Assembly: GCF_004745575.1 (NCBI RefSeq)
Contig: NZ_RPEM01000006.1
Coordinates: 154,471-218,470 of the forward strand
DNA: 64,000 nt
Source of the DNA: Pseudotabrizicola sediminis
Lineage (GTDB): Bacteria > Pseudomonadota > Alphaproteobacteria > Rhodobacterales > Rhodobacteraceae
Reading direction: 5' to 3'
A program made the translations under genes and the position numbers. Shown here one piece after another: positions 7,876 to 17,570 of the stretch. The notes beneath the pieces are model-generated. The model saw only the letters and a list, made by a program, of their open reading frames with translations. It made no database searches and was not told where the DNA came from. Positions within the stretch are counted from its first letter, which is position 1; each line of letters starts with the position of its first letter.

Positions 7876-9018
7876 ATGAGTGAAGTTATTCTGCAAAACG
7901 CCGTTCTGGTGCTGCCAGGCGAGGTGATCCGGGGCAGCCTGCAGATGAAGGATGGCCGGATCGCGGATATCAGCGAGGGAGCATCCCATGTGGCGGGCGC
8001 GGTGGAGTGCGACGGCGATCTGGTGATGCCGGGGCTGATCGAGCTGCACACCGACAATCTGGAGCGGCATATCGAGCCACGGCCGCGCGTGAACTGGCCG
8101 CATCAGGCGGCGATCATCGCGCATGATGCGGAACTGGCCAGCGTGGGGATTACCACGGTGTTTGATGCCCTGCGGGTGGGATCGGTGACCTCGAACGCCA
8201 AGGCGAATTACGGGGAGTATGCCCGTGCGCTGGCGGATGAGATTCTGGACCTGCGGGCGCGTGGCGCCCTGCGGATCAGCCATTTTCTGCACCTGCGGGC
8301 GGAAGTGTGTTCAGAGACGCTGGTGGACGAGATGGCGAAGTTCGGGCCAGATGACCGGATCGGCATTGTCAGCCTGATGGACCATACGCCGGGTGAGCGG
8401 CAGTTCCGGGATGTCTCGAAATTGAAGGATTATGTCTGCGGCAAGCATGGCATGAGCGATGATGAGTTCGACGCCCATGTGAGCGGCCAGCGCGCGCTGC
8501 GCGACCGGCTTGGGGCGCTGCATGAGGCGACGGCGGTGGCGGAGAGCCGGCGCTACGGGGCCACATTGGCCAGCCATGACGACACGACTGCGCCGCAGGT
8601 GGCGGTGTCATCGGGGCATGGGGTGACCTTTGCCGAGTTTCCGACCACGGTTGAGGCGGCGATTGCCTGCCGTCAGCACGGCATCAAGGTGATGATGGGG
8701 GCGCCGAACCTGATCCGGGGCGGGTCGCATTCGGGGAATGTGGCGGCAAGCGAATTGGCCGAGGCGGATTTGCTGGACATCGTGTCGTCAGACTATGTGC
8801 CGTCATCGCTGTTGTCGGCGGCCTTGTTGCTGGGCGATCTGTGGGGGGATGTGGCGCGCGGGGTGGCCTGTGTGACGCAGGCCCCGGCCCTTGCGACTGG
8901 GCTGAGGGATCGTGGCCAGTTGGTGCCGGGCGCGCGGGCGGATGTTTTGCGTGTGGCGCGCATGGGGGCGGCGGCGGCGGTGCGTGGCACCTGGGTGCAG
9001 GGCAAGCGGGTGGCCTGA
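7876..9018 (+). CDS. phnM: PhnM, ribose-1-phosphonate triphosphate diphosphatase
   Basis: This 380-residue amidohydrolase-superfamily enzyme removes pyrophosphate from alpha-D-ribose-1-phosphonate triphosphate before PhnJ acts. The metal-binding region HTDNLERHIEPRP is at residues 58-70, HDDTTAPQ lies mid-protein, and DYVPSSLL is near the C-terminal third. It is separated from phnN by the oppositely oriented DUF1045 gene and so has its own promoter region with a Pho-box-like site. The end of the gene forms a hairpin across its own stop codon. Confidence 0.95.
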   Translation: MSEVILQNAVLVLPGEVIRGSLQMKDGRIADISEGASHVAGAVECDGDLVMPGLIELHTDNLERHIEPRPRVNWPHQAAIIAHDAELASVGITTVFDALRVGSVTSNAKANYGEYARALADEILDLRARGALRISHFLHLRAEVCSETLVDEMAKFGPDDRIGIVSLMDHTPGERQFRDVSKLKDYVCGKHGMSDDEFDAHVSGQRALRDRLGALHEATAVAESRRYGATLASHDDTTAPQVAVSSGHGVTFAEFPTTVEAAIACRQHGIKVMMGAPNLIRGGSHSGNVAASELAEADLLDIVSSDYVPSSLLSAALLLGDLWGDVARGVACVTQAPALATGLRDRGQLVPGARADVLRVARMGAAAAVRGTWVQGKRVA

Positions 9019-9028
9019 GCGGCCACCC
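9008..9028. terminator. Hairpin across the phnM stop (convergent with grpE)
   Basis: GGGTGGCC (9008-9015) and GGCCACCC (9021-9028) form a perfect 8-bp stem with a 5-nt loop containing the phnM TGA. There is no T-tract. It lies between the convergent phnM and grpE ends and probably terminates or protects both messages. Confidence 0.5.
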
Positions 9029-9037
9029 CGGGAATGA

Positions 9038-9571
9038 TCAGTTTGCGGGCGTGGACGAGACGCCGACCTGCGCCGGGCGCAAAAGTCGGTCATGCAGCAT
9101 GAAGCCTTCGGTCATCACCTGAATGATGTTGCCTGCCTTGGTGCCCGGAACCGGAGCTTCGAACATGGCCTGATGCAGTTGGGGATCAAACGCATCACCC
9201 GGCAAGGGGGAGATCGGGATCATGCCATGTTTGGTCATGACCTGGGTCAGCTCGCGCAGGGTTAGCTCCACCCCTTCGATCAGGGCGGCGGCGTGGCTGC
9301 GGGTTTCGTCGGTTGTCGCGTCGAGTGCGCGTTTGAGGTTGTCAAACACCGGGAGAAGATCGCGGGCGAGCCGGGTGCTGCCGTATTGTTCAGCCTCGCG
9401 CCGGTCACGATCGGCGCGCTTACGGGAATTTTCGGCATCCGCAAGGGCGCGCATGAAGCGGTCGCGCATGTCATCGCGTTCGGCGCGCAGGGCGTCGAGT
9501 TCATCGGCTTGGACGAAATCTTCCACGCTTTCGAATTCTGTCGTGTCGGGGCTGGGGTTTTCCTGAGCCAT
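9038..9571 (-). CDS. grpE: GrpE, nucleotide exchange factor for DnaK
   Basis: This is a 177-residue cytoplasmic co-chaperone that releases ADP from DnaK. A long charged helical region covers residues ~20-70 (DELDALRAERDDMRDRFMRALADAENSRKRADRDRREAE), the coiled-coil dimerisation part. The C-terminal beta domain follows (GDAFDPQLHQAMFEAP, GNIIQVMTEGFMLHDRLLRPAQVGVS). It lies 43 nt downstream of hrcA in the same direction, the common hrcA-grpE heat-shock pair. Confidence 0.96.
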   Translation of the reverse strand: MAQENPSPDTTEFESVEDFVQADELDALRAERDDMRDRFMRALADAENSRKRADRDRREAEQYGSTRLARDLLPVFDNLKRALDATTDETRSHAAALIEGVELTLRELTQVMTKHGMIPISPLPGDAFDPQLHQAMFEAPVPGTKAGNIIQVMTEGFMLHDRLLRPAQVGVSSTPAN

Positions 9572-9614
9572 CTGCTGTCTTCCTTACACAAACCTTTTGC
9601 CGATCATCGGCTGA

Positions 9615-10685
9615 TTAGCCCTTGCCGCGTTCGGATACCATCCGCCCGACAAGCTGGGCCGTGTAATCGACAATCGGAACGATACGGCCGTAGTTCAGCC
9701 GCGTCGGACCAATGACGCCAACGGCACCGATGATCTTGCGATCAGCGTTCATATAGGGAGAGACCACCAGAGAGGAACCCGAAAGTGAGAAAAGCTTGTT
9801 CTCGGAGCCAATAAAAATGCGCACACCGTCGCCGGACTCGGTCAGTTCAAGGAAATCGGCGATGTCTCGCTTGCGCTCCAGATCGTCGAACAGGATGCGG
9901 ATGCGGTCGATCTCCAGCCCTTCGGTGGCACCTTCGAGCAGGTTGGCGCGGCCACGCACGATCAGCCGCTCCCCTTGCTCGCCGCCGTTTTCCCAGATCG
10001 CGATACCGCTTTCGACCAGATCGCGAGCCAGAACGTCGATCTCCTGACGATGCAGGGCGATATCCTGCGTCATGGTGCGGCGCAGATCAGACAGGGTGCG
10101 GCCTTCGGCGAGCGCGTTGAGGAAATTCGCGGCCTCGCGCATGGAGGATGGGGTTTGCCCGGCAGGCGGCGTGAACAAGCGGTTTTCGACATGACCATCG
10201 GCAAAGACCAGCACCACCAGCGCCCGGTCCGCTGCCAGGCTGACGAATTCGATATGCTTGATCGGCGCCTCACGTTTTGGCGACAGCACCAGACTTGCGC
10301 CGCGCGTGATGCCAGAGAGGGCGGACCCGACCTGATCGAGCAGCGAGGCCACATCGCGGTCGGAGTCGGTGAAGGTTGCGTCGATCTTGTCGCGGTCTTC
10401 CTGCGCGACGGTTCCGACTTCAAGCAGGCCGTCGACGAACATCCGCAGGCCACGCTGCGTGGGGATGCGACCGGCAGAGATATGCGGGCTGTCGAGGAGG
10501 CCCAGAAATTCGAGATCCTGCATCACATTGCGAATGGTTGCAGCCGACACCTTCTCGGTCATGCTGCGCGTGAGGCTGCGCGAGCCGACGGGTTCGCCAG
10601 AGGTGAGGTAGCCTTCCACCACGCGCCGGAACACCTCACGGGACCGGTCATTCATCTCGGTCAGCAGTTTTGCGCCATCGGTCAT
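9615..10685 (-). CDS. hrcA: HrcA, heat-inducible transcription repressor
   Basis: This 356-residue repressor of class I heat-shock genes binds CIRCE operators and is kept active by GroEL. The N-terminal winged-helix (EVFRRVVEGYLTSGEPVGSRSLTR...VSAATIRNVMQDLEFLGLL) and the C-terminal region with VVSPYMNADRKIIGAVGVIGPTRLNYGRIVPIVDYTA are typical. A second in-frame Met (MNDRSREVF) 10 codons in could be the true start. I saw no CIRCE element in front of it. It is divergent from rph. Confidence 0.95.
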   Translation of the reverse strand: MTDGAKLLTEMNDRSREVFRRVVEGYLTSGEPVGSRSLTRSMTEKVSAATIRNVMQDLEFLGLLDSPHISAGRIPTQRGLRMFVDGLLEVGTVAQEDRDKIDATFTDSDRDVASLLDQVGSALSGITRGASLVLSPKREAPIKHIEFVSLAADRALVVLVFADGHVENRLFTPPAGQTPSSMREAANFLNALAEGRTLSDLRRTMTQDIALHRQEIDVLARDLVESGIAIWENGGEQGERLIVRGRANLLEGATEGLEIDRIRILFDDLERKRDIADFLELTESGDGVRIFIGSENKLFSLSGSSLVVSPYMNADRKIIGAVGVIGPTRLNYGRIVPIVDYTAQLVGRMVSERGKG

Positions 10686-10796
10686 CTGCGACTCCTTTTG
10701 ATTGCAAGAGTATTCCGATCGGCAGGATGGTCAATCGGGGTTGCATCGCCCCCTTTGCCACGCATATCTGGCTAAAATCCATGGAAAGGAACAACG

Positions 10797-11513
10797 ATGC
10801 GCCCCTCTGGCCGGAAACTGGACCAAATGCGGTCGATCTCGATTGAAACGAGCGTGATGCGGCACGCGGAAGGCTCTTGCCTGATCAAGATGGGGGATAC
10901 GCATGTCTTGTGTTCGGCAACCATCGAGGACAAGGCGCCTTCGTTTCTGAAAAACACCGGCCTTGGCTGGGTGACCGCAGAATATGGCATGCTGCCACGT
11001 GCCACGAACAGCCGCATGCGCCGGGAAGCTGCCGTGGGCAAGCAGAGCGGAAGAACTCAGGAAATTCAAAGGCTTATCGGTCGATCGCTGCGGGCGGGGG
11101 TTGACCGGAGTGCGTTGGGGGAGCGTCAGATTGTGGTGGACTGCGATGTGCTGCAAGCCGATGGTGGGACGCGGTGCGCGGCAATCACCGGCGGATGGGT
11201 GGCGTTGCGACTGGCGGTGAACCGGCTTTTGGCGGCGGGAACCATTGTGAGCGATCCGGTCATTGACCATGTGGCGGCGGTCTCTTGCGGGATTTATGCG
11301 GGGCAGCCGGTTCTGGATCTGGATTATCCGGAGGACTCGGCCGCCGGGACCGATGGCAATTTCGTGATGACCGGGCGCGGCAGGTTGATCGAAGTGCAGA
11401 TGTCGGCAGAGGGGGCGTCTTTTTCGCGCGAAGAAATGCTGGAGCTGCTGGATCTGGCCGAGGCGGGCTCGACGCTGTTGGTTGCGGCGCAGGCCGCGGC
11501 TTTGAAAGGCTAG
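10797..11513 (+). CDS. rph: RNase PH
   Basis: This 238-residue phosphorolytic exoribonuclease trims tRNA 3' ends. It begins [44 protein letters not shown], and contains the conserved [14 protein letters not shown] and the region [20 protein letters not shown]. Length is normal. rdgB starts 2 nt after its stop, so the two are co-transcribed. Confidence 0.97.
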   Translation: MRPSGRKLDQMRSISIETSVMRHAEGSCLIKMGDTHVLCSATIEDKAPSFLKNTGLGWVTAEYGMLPRATNSRMRREAAVGKQSGRTQEIQRLIGRSLRAGVDRSALGERQIVVDCDVLQADGGTRCAAITGGWVALRLAVNRLLAAGTIVSDPVIDHVAAVSCGIYAGQPVLDLDYPEDSAAGTDGNFVMTGRGRLIEVQMSAEGASFSREEMLELLDLAEAGSTLLVAAQAAALKG

Positions 11514-11515
11514 CC

Positions 11516-12124
11516 ATGGGACTCTCACTTGGGCCAAGGCTTTTGGTGGCCACTCATAATGCCGGGAAGCTGGAAGAAATCGCCGATCTGCTTGGCCCTC
11601 ATGGGATTGAGGTGGTGTCAGCTGCCGCGTTCGGACTGCCGGAGCCGGAGGAAACCGAAGACAGCTTTGTCGGCAATGCCCGCCTTAAGGCCCATGCTGC
11701 GGCAAAGGCGACGGGATTGCCTGCACTGGCGGATGACTCTGGCATCTGTGTTGATGCGCTGAAGGGTGCCCCTGGCGTGTACACCGCGGATTGGGCAGAG
11801 ACACCGGCGGGGCGTGATTTTTCGCTGGCAATGACGCGGACATGGGAGGCCTGTGAGGCGATTTCAGCTCCGCATCCCCGTCTGGCACAGTTTCGCTGCA
11901 CGCTCGTCTTGGCGTGGCCGGATGGACGTGATCTGGTGTTTGAGGGTCAGGTATCCGGGCAATTGGTCTGGCCGATGCGGGGCGCGCAAGGGCATGGCTA
12001 TGACCCGATGTTTCAACCAGGTGGCTATGCCTTGACCTTTGCTGAAATGGACCGTGCGGTGAAGGGGGAGATCAGCCATCGGGCGGCTGCGTTCCGAAAG
12101 CTGGTCGCCCATTGTTTCACGTGA
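11516..12124 (+). CDS. rdgB: RdgB/HAM1, XTP/dITP pyrophosphatase
   Basis: This 202-residue house-cleaning enzyme removes non-canonical purine NTPs. The hallmark [11 protein letters not shown] is at residues ~12-22, with [13 protein letters not shown] and GYDPMFQP following. The ATG just after rph was chosen; a longer upstream frame overlaps rph. Its last codons and TGA lie inside a perfect parS sequence (12113-12128), so the stop codon is part of a centromere-like site. Confidence 0.95.
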   Translation: MGLSLGPRLLVATHNAGKLEEIADLLGPHGIEVVSAAAFGLPEPEETEDSFVGNARLKAHAAAKATGLPALADDSGICVDALKGAPGVYTADWAETPAGRDFSLAMTRTWEACEAISAPHPRLAQFRCTLVLAWPDGRDLVFEGQVSGQLVWPMRGAQGHGYDPMFQPGGYALTFAEMDRAVKGEISHRAAAFRKLVAHCFT

Positions 12125-12128
12125 AACA
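12113..12128. other. parS: parS site 1 (exact 16-bp palindrome)
   Basis: TGTTTCACGTGAAACA, the exact chromosomal parS consensus bound by ParB, overlaps the 3' end of rdgB and includes its stop codon. It lies about 1.2 kb downstream of the 3' end of parB. Confidence 0.95.
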
Positions 12129-12171
12129 CCCTTGCTGTCACTGGCCCGTTTGACTGCCACTGGAGGACCAC

Positions 12172-13326
12172 ATGCAAAGATGGCAGGAAGCAGGCTTCGG
12201 TCTTTATGTGCATTGGCCCTTTTGTCAGTCGAAGTGCCCATACTGTGATTTCAACAGCCACGTCTCTGACTCGGTGGATCACGATGACTGGGCGGCCGCA
12301 TATCTAAATGAGTTGCGGAGGTATGCGGAGGAAACGCCCGGTCGCGTGCTGAGCAGTATATTTTTCGGCGGCGGCACCCCGTCGCTGATGAAGCCAGCGA
12401 CGGTTGCGGCCATTGTGGACGAAGCGGTGAAACTGTGGACGCCCGCAAATGATATCGAGATTACGCTTGAGGCAAACCCGACATCCGTCGAAATCGGACG
12501 GTTTGCGGAATTCAAGTCGGCTGGAATAAATCGGGTTTCGGTTGGGGTGCAGGCTTTAAATGACACCGATCTGCGACGACTGGGCCGGATGCATGACGCC
12601 CGCGAGGCCCGCAGAGCAATTGATGTTTCGCAGGCTGTCTTTGACCGGACGAGCTTCGACCTTATCTATGCACGGCAAGACCAAACCATCGGTGAGTGGG
12701 AGGCTGAGCTGAAAGAGGCACTCGCGCTGGCTGACGGTCACCTTTCCTTGTACCAACTGACCATTGAGCCCGGCACCGTATTCGGTGCCCGGTTTGAGCG
12801 TGGCCTGCTAAAAGGTCTTCCCGTGGAAGACGTTGCCGCGGACATGTACGAGTTGACGCAGGATATCTGCACTGCACATGCGCGACCTGCATATGAAATT
12901 TCCAATCATGCGCGGCCAGGAGACGAGTCGCGGCACAACATGATCTATTGGCGGTGTGGCGATTTTCTGGGGATTGGTCCGGGCGCACATGGCAGACTGA
13001 CCGATTCGGACGACCACCGTTACTCTACTATGGCTCTGCAGATGCCTGGGGAATGGCTGGAGGGTGCGCTGGGTCGGAACCCGAAAGACGGCCGCGAGCT
13101 TCTGTCACGAGAGGCGCAGGCAACCGAGCTGCTTCTAATGGGGATGCGGGTCAACGCCGGCGTCGACCTGACGGAGTATGAGGGCATTTTGGGCGCTCCG
13201 CTGTCTCCTGCAAAACTGGAGCCCCTCAAGACGCAGGGACTTGTCAATATTACCAACGGCCTGCTTCACACCACGCCTTCGGGAAGGCTTCTTTTGAACT
13301 GGGTCCTCAAGGAATTACTGATCTGA
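12172..13326 (+). CDS. hemW: HemW, radical SAM heme chaperone (HemN-like)
   Basis: This 384-residue radical SAM protein was long annotated as oxygen-independent coproporphyrinogen oxidase, but the family without the extra HemN residues is the heme-trafficking protein HemW. The cluster motif CxxxCxYC is at Cys18, Cys22 and Cys25 (VHWPFCQSKCPYCDFNSH), with FFGGGTPSLM and VSVGVQALND following. Length fits HemW rather than HemN (~450). It is downstream of rdgB, with 47 nt holding part of a parS site, and convergent with parB (9-nt gap). Confidence 0.92.
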   Translation: MQRWQEAGFGLYVHWPFCQSKCPYCDFNSHVSDSVDHDDWAAAYLNELRRYAEETPGRVLSSIFFGGGTPSLMKPATVAAIVDEAVKLWTPANDIEITLEANPTSVEIGRFAEFKSAGINRVSVGVQALNDTDLRRLGRMHDAREARRAIDVSQAVFDRTSFDLIYARQDQTIGEWEAELKEALALADGHLSLYQLTIEPGTVFGARFERGLLKGLPVEDVAADMYELTQDICTAHARPAYEISNHARPGDESRHNMIYWRCGDFLGIGPGAHGRLTDSDDHRYSTMALQMPGEWLEGALGRNPKDGRELLSREAQATELLLMGMRVNAGVDLTEYEGILGAPLSPAKLEPLKTQGLVNITNGLLHTTPSGRLLLNWVLKELLI

Positions 13327-13335
13327 TCCCTGCGC

Positions 13336-14250
13336 TCACGGCGTGAAGTCACGCGGCAAGACAGAAAGCGCCTGACAGATCATATCCAGTTGATCGAGAT
13401 TTCTATAGTGCAGGCGCAACACACCGCCCTCCCCCGACGGGTCATGGTCAATGGTAACGCTCATCCCCAGATTGGCGCTCAGATCCAATTCGATCGCACG
13501 GGTGTCGGCATCCTTCTCCTCCCGACCAGATCGCTTCGCTTTGCCTGCCCGGTCCATTCCCACACTGCGGACCAGCTTTTCGGTCGCACGAACCGACAAA
13601 CCAGCACCGACAACCTTAACCGCGAGTGCGAGAGGATCTGGTGTTCCGATCAGCGTACGGGCGTGGCCGGCAGAAAGCTTGCCGGTACGAATCATTGTAA
13701 GAACTTCGTCGGGCAAGCTGAGCAGCCGCATGGTATTGGCGACATGTGATCTGCTTTTAGACAGCGCCTCGGCAAGCTTTTCCTGCGTATGGCCAAAGCT
13801 GTCCATCAGTTGCCTGAAGCCCAACGCTTCTTCGACCGCGTTCAGATCAGCGCGCTGGATGTTCTCTATGATGGCGATTTCCAGCACTTCATCATCAGAA
13901 AACACCCGCACCACGACCGGTACATCGTGCAACTGCGCCATCTGCGCGGCCCGCCACCGGCGTTCACCTGCGACGATCTGATAATCACCGCTTTCAGGAA
14001 TGGCGCGGACAACGAGCGGCTGAATGATGCCCTTCGCTCGTACGGATGCCGCGAGCTCTTCCAGAAGGGCAGGATCAAAATCGCGGCGCGGCTGATTCGG
14101 GTTTGGAAAGACCTTCTCGATAGGAAGGACAGTGATGCCAAGGCCGGTCACCCTGTCGCTGCTGTCCACATCGCCCCTCAAAAGGTTTACGTCTGCCATC
14201 AAAGCGGACAAACCCCGCCCCAGACCCTTACGATCCTGTTTCTTTTCCAT
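13336..14250 (-). CDS. parB: ParB, chromosome partitioning protein
   Basis: This 304-residue CTP-dependent DNA clamp loads at parS and spreads. The N-terminus GLGRGLSALMAD is the chromosomal ParB hallmark (ParA-stimulating tail). The CTP-binding GERRWR is at residues 95-100, the helix-turn-helix follows (RQLMDSFGHTQEKLAEALSKSRSHVANTMRLL), and the C-terminal dimerisation domain ends the protein. It lies 15 nt downstream of parA. All three parS sites in the window are within about 3.5 kb of it. Confidence 0.97.
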   Translation of the reverse strand: MEKKQDRKGLGRGLSALMADVNLLRGDVDSSDRVTGLGITVLPIEKVFPNPNQPRRDFDPALLEELAASVRAKGIIQPLVVRAIPESGDYQIVAGERRWRAAQMAQLHDVPVVVRVFSDDEVLEIAIIENIQRADLNAVEEALGFRQLMDSFGHTQEKLAEALSKSRSHVANTMRLLSLPDEVLTMIRTGKLSAGHARTLIGTPDPLALAVKVVGAGLSVRATEKLVRSVGMDRAGKAKRSGREEKDADTRAIELDLSANLGMSVTIDHDPSGEGGVLRLHYRNLDQLDMICQALSVLPRDFTP

Positions 14251-14265
14251 CGGGTTTCCTTTTGG

Positions 14266-15078
14266 TCAGGCAGCGCGACCGTTTGATTTTCGCGAAATAA
14301 CTTCAAGGGACAAGCGGCGATAGGCATCTGCGCCCTTCGACGTTGGATCATATTGAAGAATGGGCAGCGCGTAGGAAGGTGCCTCTGACACCCTTACATT
14401 CCTAGGGATCGTCGTCGAGAAAACCATGTCGCCCAAAGTCGCCCTGGCGTCCGCTTCAACCTGCTGCGAGAGGCGGTTTCTGCTGTCCGTCATGGTCACG
14501 AGCACACCTTCGATCCGGAGGCGAGGATTGGCAGACTTTCGGATATCCCGAACGGTCAGCATCAATTGCGATAGCCCTTCCAGCGCGAAAAACTCGCTTT
14601 GCAACGGGATTAGAACCGATTCAGCGGCCACGAGGGCATTAACCGTCAGTAGGGACAGCGACGGCGGGCAATCTACAAGCACGAAATCATGTCCGATTGC
14701 TAGGAACCGGGTTTCCTGTATCGCATCAGACAGTAAAAAAGATCTCTTCTCGCTCGAAACAAGGTCGATGTCTGCAGATGCGAGATCTGCGTTTGCCGGG
14801 CAGAGCGAGATTCCCGGCACTGTGGTGTCCTGTATCAGGTCAATCAATAGCGCCTGATCTAACAACAAATCATAGGTGGTTTGCTTCCTCGCCTCTGGCA
14901 CGACACCCAAACCGGTTGAGGCATTGCCTTGCGGGTCCATGTCAATGACGAGGACCTTATATCCGAATTCTGCAAGGCCTGCGGCAAGATTTATGGTGGT
15001 GGTGGTCTTGCCCACCCCGCCCTTCTGGTTTGCGATGGCGATGACCCTTGGGATTCGACGTTGAGCTTCATCAGACAT
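14266..15078 (-). CDS. parA: ParA, chromosome partitioning ATPase
   Basis: This is a 270-residue Walker-type ATPase that segregates ParB-parS complexes. The deviant Walker A KGGVGKTT is at residues 19-26; Walker A' (VIDMDPQGNASTGLG) and Walker B (FVLVDCPPSLSLL) are present. The start [12 protein letters not shown] was chosen; it overlaps the end of rsmG by 8 nt, giving the classical rsmG-parA-parB order. Confidence 0.97.
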   Translation of the reverse strand: MSDEAQRRIPRVIAIANQKGGVGKTTTTINLAAGLAEFGYKVLVIDMDPQGNASTGLGVVPEARKQTTYDLLLDQALLIDLIQDTTVPGISLCPANADLASADIDLVSSEKRSFLLSDAIQETRFLAIGHDFVLVDCPPSLSLLTVNALVAAESVLIPLQSEFFALEGLSQLMLTVRDIRKSANPRLRIEGVLVTMTDSRNRLSQQVEADARATLGDMVFSTTIPRNVRVSEAPSYALPILQYDPTSKGADAYRRLSLEVISRKSNGRAA

Positions 15079-15697
15079 GTTGAATATTCCTGAGCGCCAA
15101 TATCGCGGCGGCTGGCTCTGTCTTACTGGGATGGACCCGCAAATCAAAGGCCCAATCAGAGCGCGCGGCCGTCACCTCGGCCTGGTAATTGATGCCCTTT
15201 GGGAACAGCGCCTGGCCATTTTTGCCCAAATGCCGCATCGCAAAGGCACATAGCTTGGTCAGCGGCCCCAACGCGCGCGCGGAAAGCACATCAGCTGCCA
15301 ACGGAGGCGTCTCTTCAATTCGGGCGTTGAGCACCGTTACAGTCACGTCGAGTTGGCGAGCAGCCTCACGCAAGAATGTGGCTTTTCGGCTGTCCGCTTC
15401 CACCAGCGTAACCGCAATCTTTTTAGCCGAGTCACCTGCCAGTACAGCAATAACTAAGCCTGGGAAGCCGCCGCCGCTCCCCAAATCGGCCCAAACGCCT
15501 TCCTCCAGATCCATCAGGGTATAGAGTTGGAGCGAATCCAGGATATGACGCTGGTACAGGTTTGAGATACTGCCCTTTGAAACAAGATTGATTGCCGGGT
15601 TCCACTTTCGGACCAATGCTTCCAAGAGATCCAGTCGCTCGAATGTTTCACGTGAAACATCGCCGCCCAAATCAAACCCATGCAACTTCGGCATCAT
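15071..15697 (-). CDS. rsmG: RsmG (GidB), 16S rRNA m7G527 methyltransferase
   Basis: This 208-residue SAM-dependent methyltransferase acts on 16S rRNA G527. It has the SAM-binding segment [18 protein letters not shown] and the upstream RHILDSLQL typical of the family. The first codons are Met-Met, and either could initiate, both overlapping the mnmG stop. Codons 14-18 (SRETF region) are written by a perfect parS sequence at 15644-15659. Confidence 0.95.
   Translation of the reverse strand: MMPKLHGFDLGGDVSRETFERLDLLEALVRKWNPAINLVSKGSISNLYQRHILDSLQLYTLMDLEEGVWADLGSGGGFPGLVIAVLAGDSAKKIAVTLVEADSRKATFLREAARQLDVTVTVLNARIEETPPLAADVLSARALGPLTKLCAFAMRHLGKNGQALFPKGINYQAEVTAARSDWAFDLRVHPSKTEPAAAILALRNIQHV
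15644..15659. other. parS: parS site 2 (inside rsmG)
   Basis: TGTTTCACGTGAAACA is an exact match to the consensus, embedded in the N-terminal coding sequence of rsmG (translated as part of DVSRETF). It is about 1.4 kb upstream of parB. Confidence 0.95.
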
Positions 15698-17568
15698 CCC
15701 GCCTCCCGCAGAGCCGCTGACCTCCGGACGTTTGCCAGGATGAGCGCGAGAGCCGCGGGAGTCATCCCCTCGATCTGTGCCGCTACGGCCAGTGACGCCG
15801 GTCGTTGCCGCTGCAGCTTTGACAACAGCTCGCCAGAGAGCCCGGAGAGGCCCGCATAGGAGAAATCAGCTGGGATCGCGGTAAGCTCTTCACGCTTGAG
15901 CTGATCAATCTGGGCCTGCTGCCGATCGAGGTAACGTCCGTACATCGCATCACGCAAAATCTGGGTCCGGATGTCGGGGTCGGCGTTAAGTAATTCGGGC
16001 AGCAGACGATCCTGCTGATCCGAAGTCATGGCAAACGCGCCCAGCACGTCGAGCCCGCTCCTGCGCGATCCGTCAGAGCTTACATGAACACCGCCCTCCA
16101 AAAGATCACGCGGCGTGAAAGTCCGTTTCTCAAGGCGACCCTTCAAGTCATTCAAATTGTTCAACTTTTTGTAAAAACTAGATTTTCTGGCCTCTGACAC
16201 AATTCCCAGGGAAATTCCCTGCTCGGTCAAACGCTGATCGGCGTTGTCTGCGCGAAGCGACAACCGGTATTCTGCGCGCGATGTGAACATCCTGTATGGC
16301 TCCGTCACACCCCTGGATCTCAAGTCGTCCAACAGCACGCCAATGTAACTGCCAGAGCGATGAAACTGCACCGGCTCTTTGTCCATCGCGAGATGCCCTG
16401 CATTCAGCCCAGCAGCAAGCCCCTGTGCAGCTGCCTCTTCATAACCCGTTGTGCCGTTGATCTGACCCGCAAAAAACAGGCCTTCCAGATTCAACACTCC
16501 GAGTCCCGCCGACAGCGCGCGAGGGTCAAAGAAATCATACTCAATCGCATAGGCAGGCTGAAGGATCGTTGCGTTTTCGAGGCCCACTATTGAGGAAACA
16601 TAGGCATTCTGGACCTCGATCGGGAGTGACGAGGAAATGCCGTTCGGATAGACAGTGTGATCTGTCAGGCCCTCTGGTTCCAAGAACACCTGATGGCTGT
16701 CCTTATCCGAGAACCTGACCACCTTGTCTTCAATTGACGGGCAATACCTTGGGCCAACTCCGTCAATATGACCACCGTACATCGCCGAACGTGACAAGTT
16801 TGCACGGATGATGTCGTGGGTCCTTTCATTGGTACGCGTGACGCCACATGACACCTGCCGTGCAACTGGCTTGCGATTCAGGAAAGAGAACATTGACGGC
16901 TCGTCATCGCCCTTTTGTTCGTCCAAAATCGACCAATTGATCGTCCGCCCATCTAGTCTGGGCGGTGTACCCGTTTTCAGGCGCCCGCGTTTCAAGTCAA
17001 GATCATTGAGCCTGTCACCAAGACGGGTCGATGGTGCATCGCCCATCCGACCCCCTGCCTGACGCTGATCGCCGATATGAATAAGGCCATTCAGGAAAGT
17101 TCCCGCAGTCAAAACCACCGCGCGTGCGCTCACGCTCTGTCCATCGGCCAGAATGACCCCTCCGATACGCGAATCGTCAGCGATCAAGTCTACGACTTCG
17201 CCCTCAATAAGGCTCAGGTTCTGTTGAGCTGACAATTCAGCCTGAACAAAAGTGCGATACAATGCCCGATCTGCTTGGGCGCGAGGCCCTTGGACTGCCG
17301 GGCCCTTCCGGAGGTTCAGCAGCCTGAACTGGATGCCCGCCGCATCCGCTGCGCGACCCATGATTCCATCCAGCGCATCAATTTCACGTACCAGATGACC
17401 CTTCCCAAGCCCGCCGATAGCAGGATTGCAGGACATCATTCCGATTGTAGCAAGCTTCTGTGTCACGAGCGCAACGCTCGCACCAGCGCGTGCGGCTGCC
17501 GAAGCTGCCTCTGTCCCCGCGTGGCCGCCACCGATGACAATGACGTCAAAATGTTTCACGTGAAACAC
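15694..17568 (-). CDS. mnmG: MnmG (GidA), tRNA uridine-5-carboxymethylaminomethyl modification enzyme
   Basis: This ~624-residue FAD protein works with MnmE to modify wobble U34 of tRNAs. The dinucleotide-binding [10 protein letters not shown] is near residues 13-22, and [13 protein letters not shown] and TAGTFLNG are present. The start is a judgement: GTG at 17568 gives [15 protein letters not shown] and is preceded by GGAAAG at suitable spacing; a TTG six codons earlier would overlap mnmE by 16 nt. The first codons are written by parS site 3. Confidence 0.95.
   Translation of the reverse strand: MFHVKHFDVIVIGGGHAGTEAASAAARAGASVALVTQKLATIGMMSCNPAIGGLGKGHLVREIDALDGIMGRAADAAGIQFRLLNLRKGPAVQGPRAQADRALYRTFVQAELSAQQNLSLIEGEVVDLIADDSRIGGVILADGQSVSARAVVLTAGTFLNGLIHIGDQRQAGGRMGDAPSTRLGDRLNDLDLKRGRLKTGTPPRLDGRTINWSILDEQKGDDEPSMFSFLNRKPVARQVSCGVTRTNERTHDIIRANLSRSAMYGGHIDGVGPRYCPSIEDKVVRFSDKDSHQVFLEPEGLTDHTVYPNGISSSLPIEVQNAYVSSIVGLENATILQPAYAIEYDFFDPRALSAGLGVLNLEGLFFAGQINGTTGYEEAAAQGLAAGLNAGHLAMDKEPVQFHRSGSYIGVLLDDLRSRGVTEPYRMFTSRAEYRLSLRADNADQRLTEQGISLGIVSEARKSSFYKKLNNLNDLKGRLEKRTFTPRDLLEGGVHVSSDGSRRSGLDVLGAFAMTSDQQDRLLPELLNADPDIRTQILRDAMYGRYLDRQQAQIDQLKREELTAIPADFSYAGLSGLSGELLSKLQRQRPASLAVAAQIEGMTPAALALILANVRRSAALREAG
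17552..17567. other. parS: parS site 3 (at the mnmG start)
   Basis: TGTTTCACGTGAAACA is an exact match and encodes the N-terminal FHVKH of MnmG. It sits about 3.3 kb from the proposed origin at 20.7-21.1 kb, the closest of the three sites. Confidence 0.95.
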
Positions 17569-17570
17569 TC

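Noticed and set aside
10686-10796. CIRCE element for HrcA upstream of hrcA
   Set aside because: No TTAGCACTC-N9-GAGTGCTAA-like inverted repeat is present in the hrcA-rph gap.
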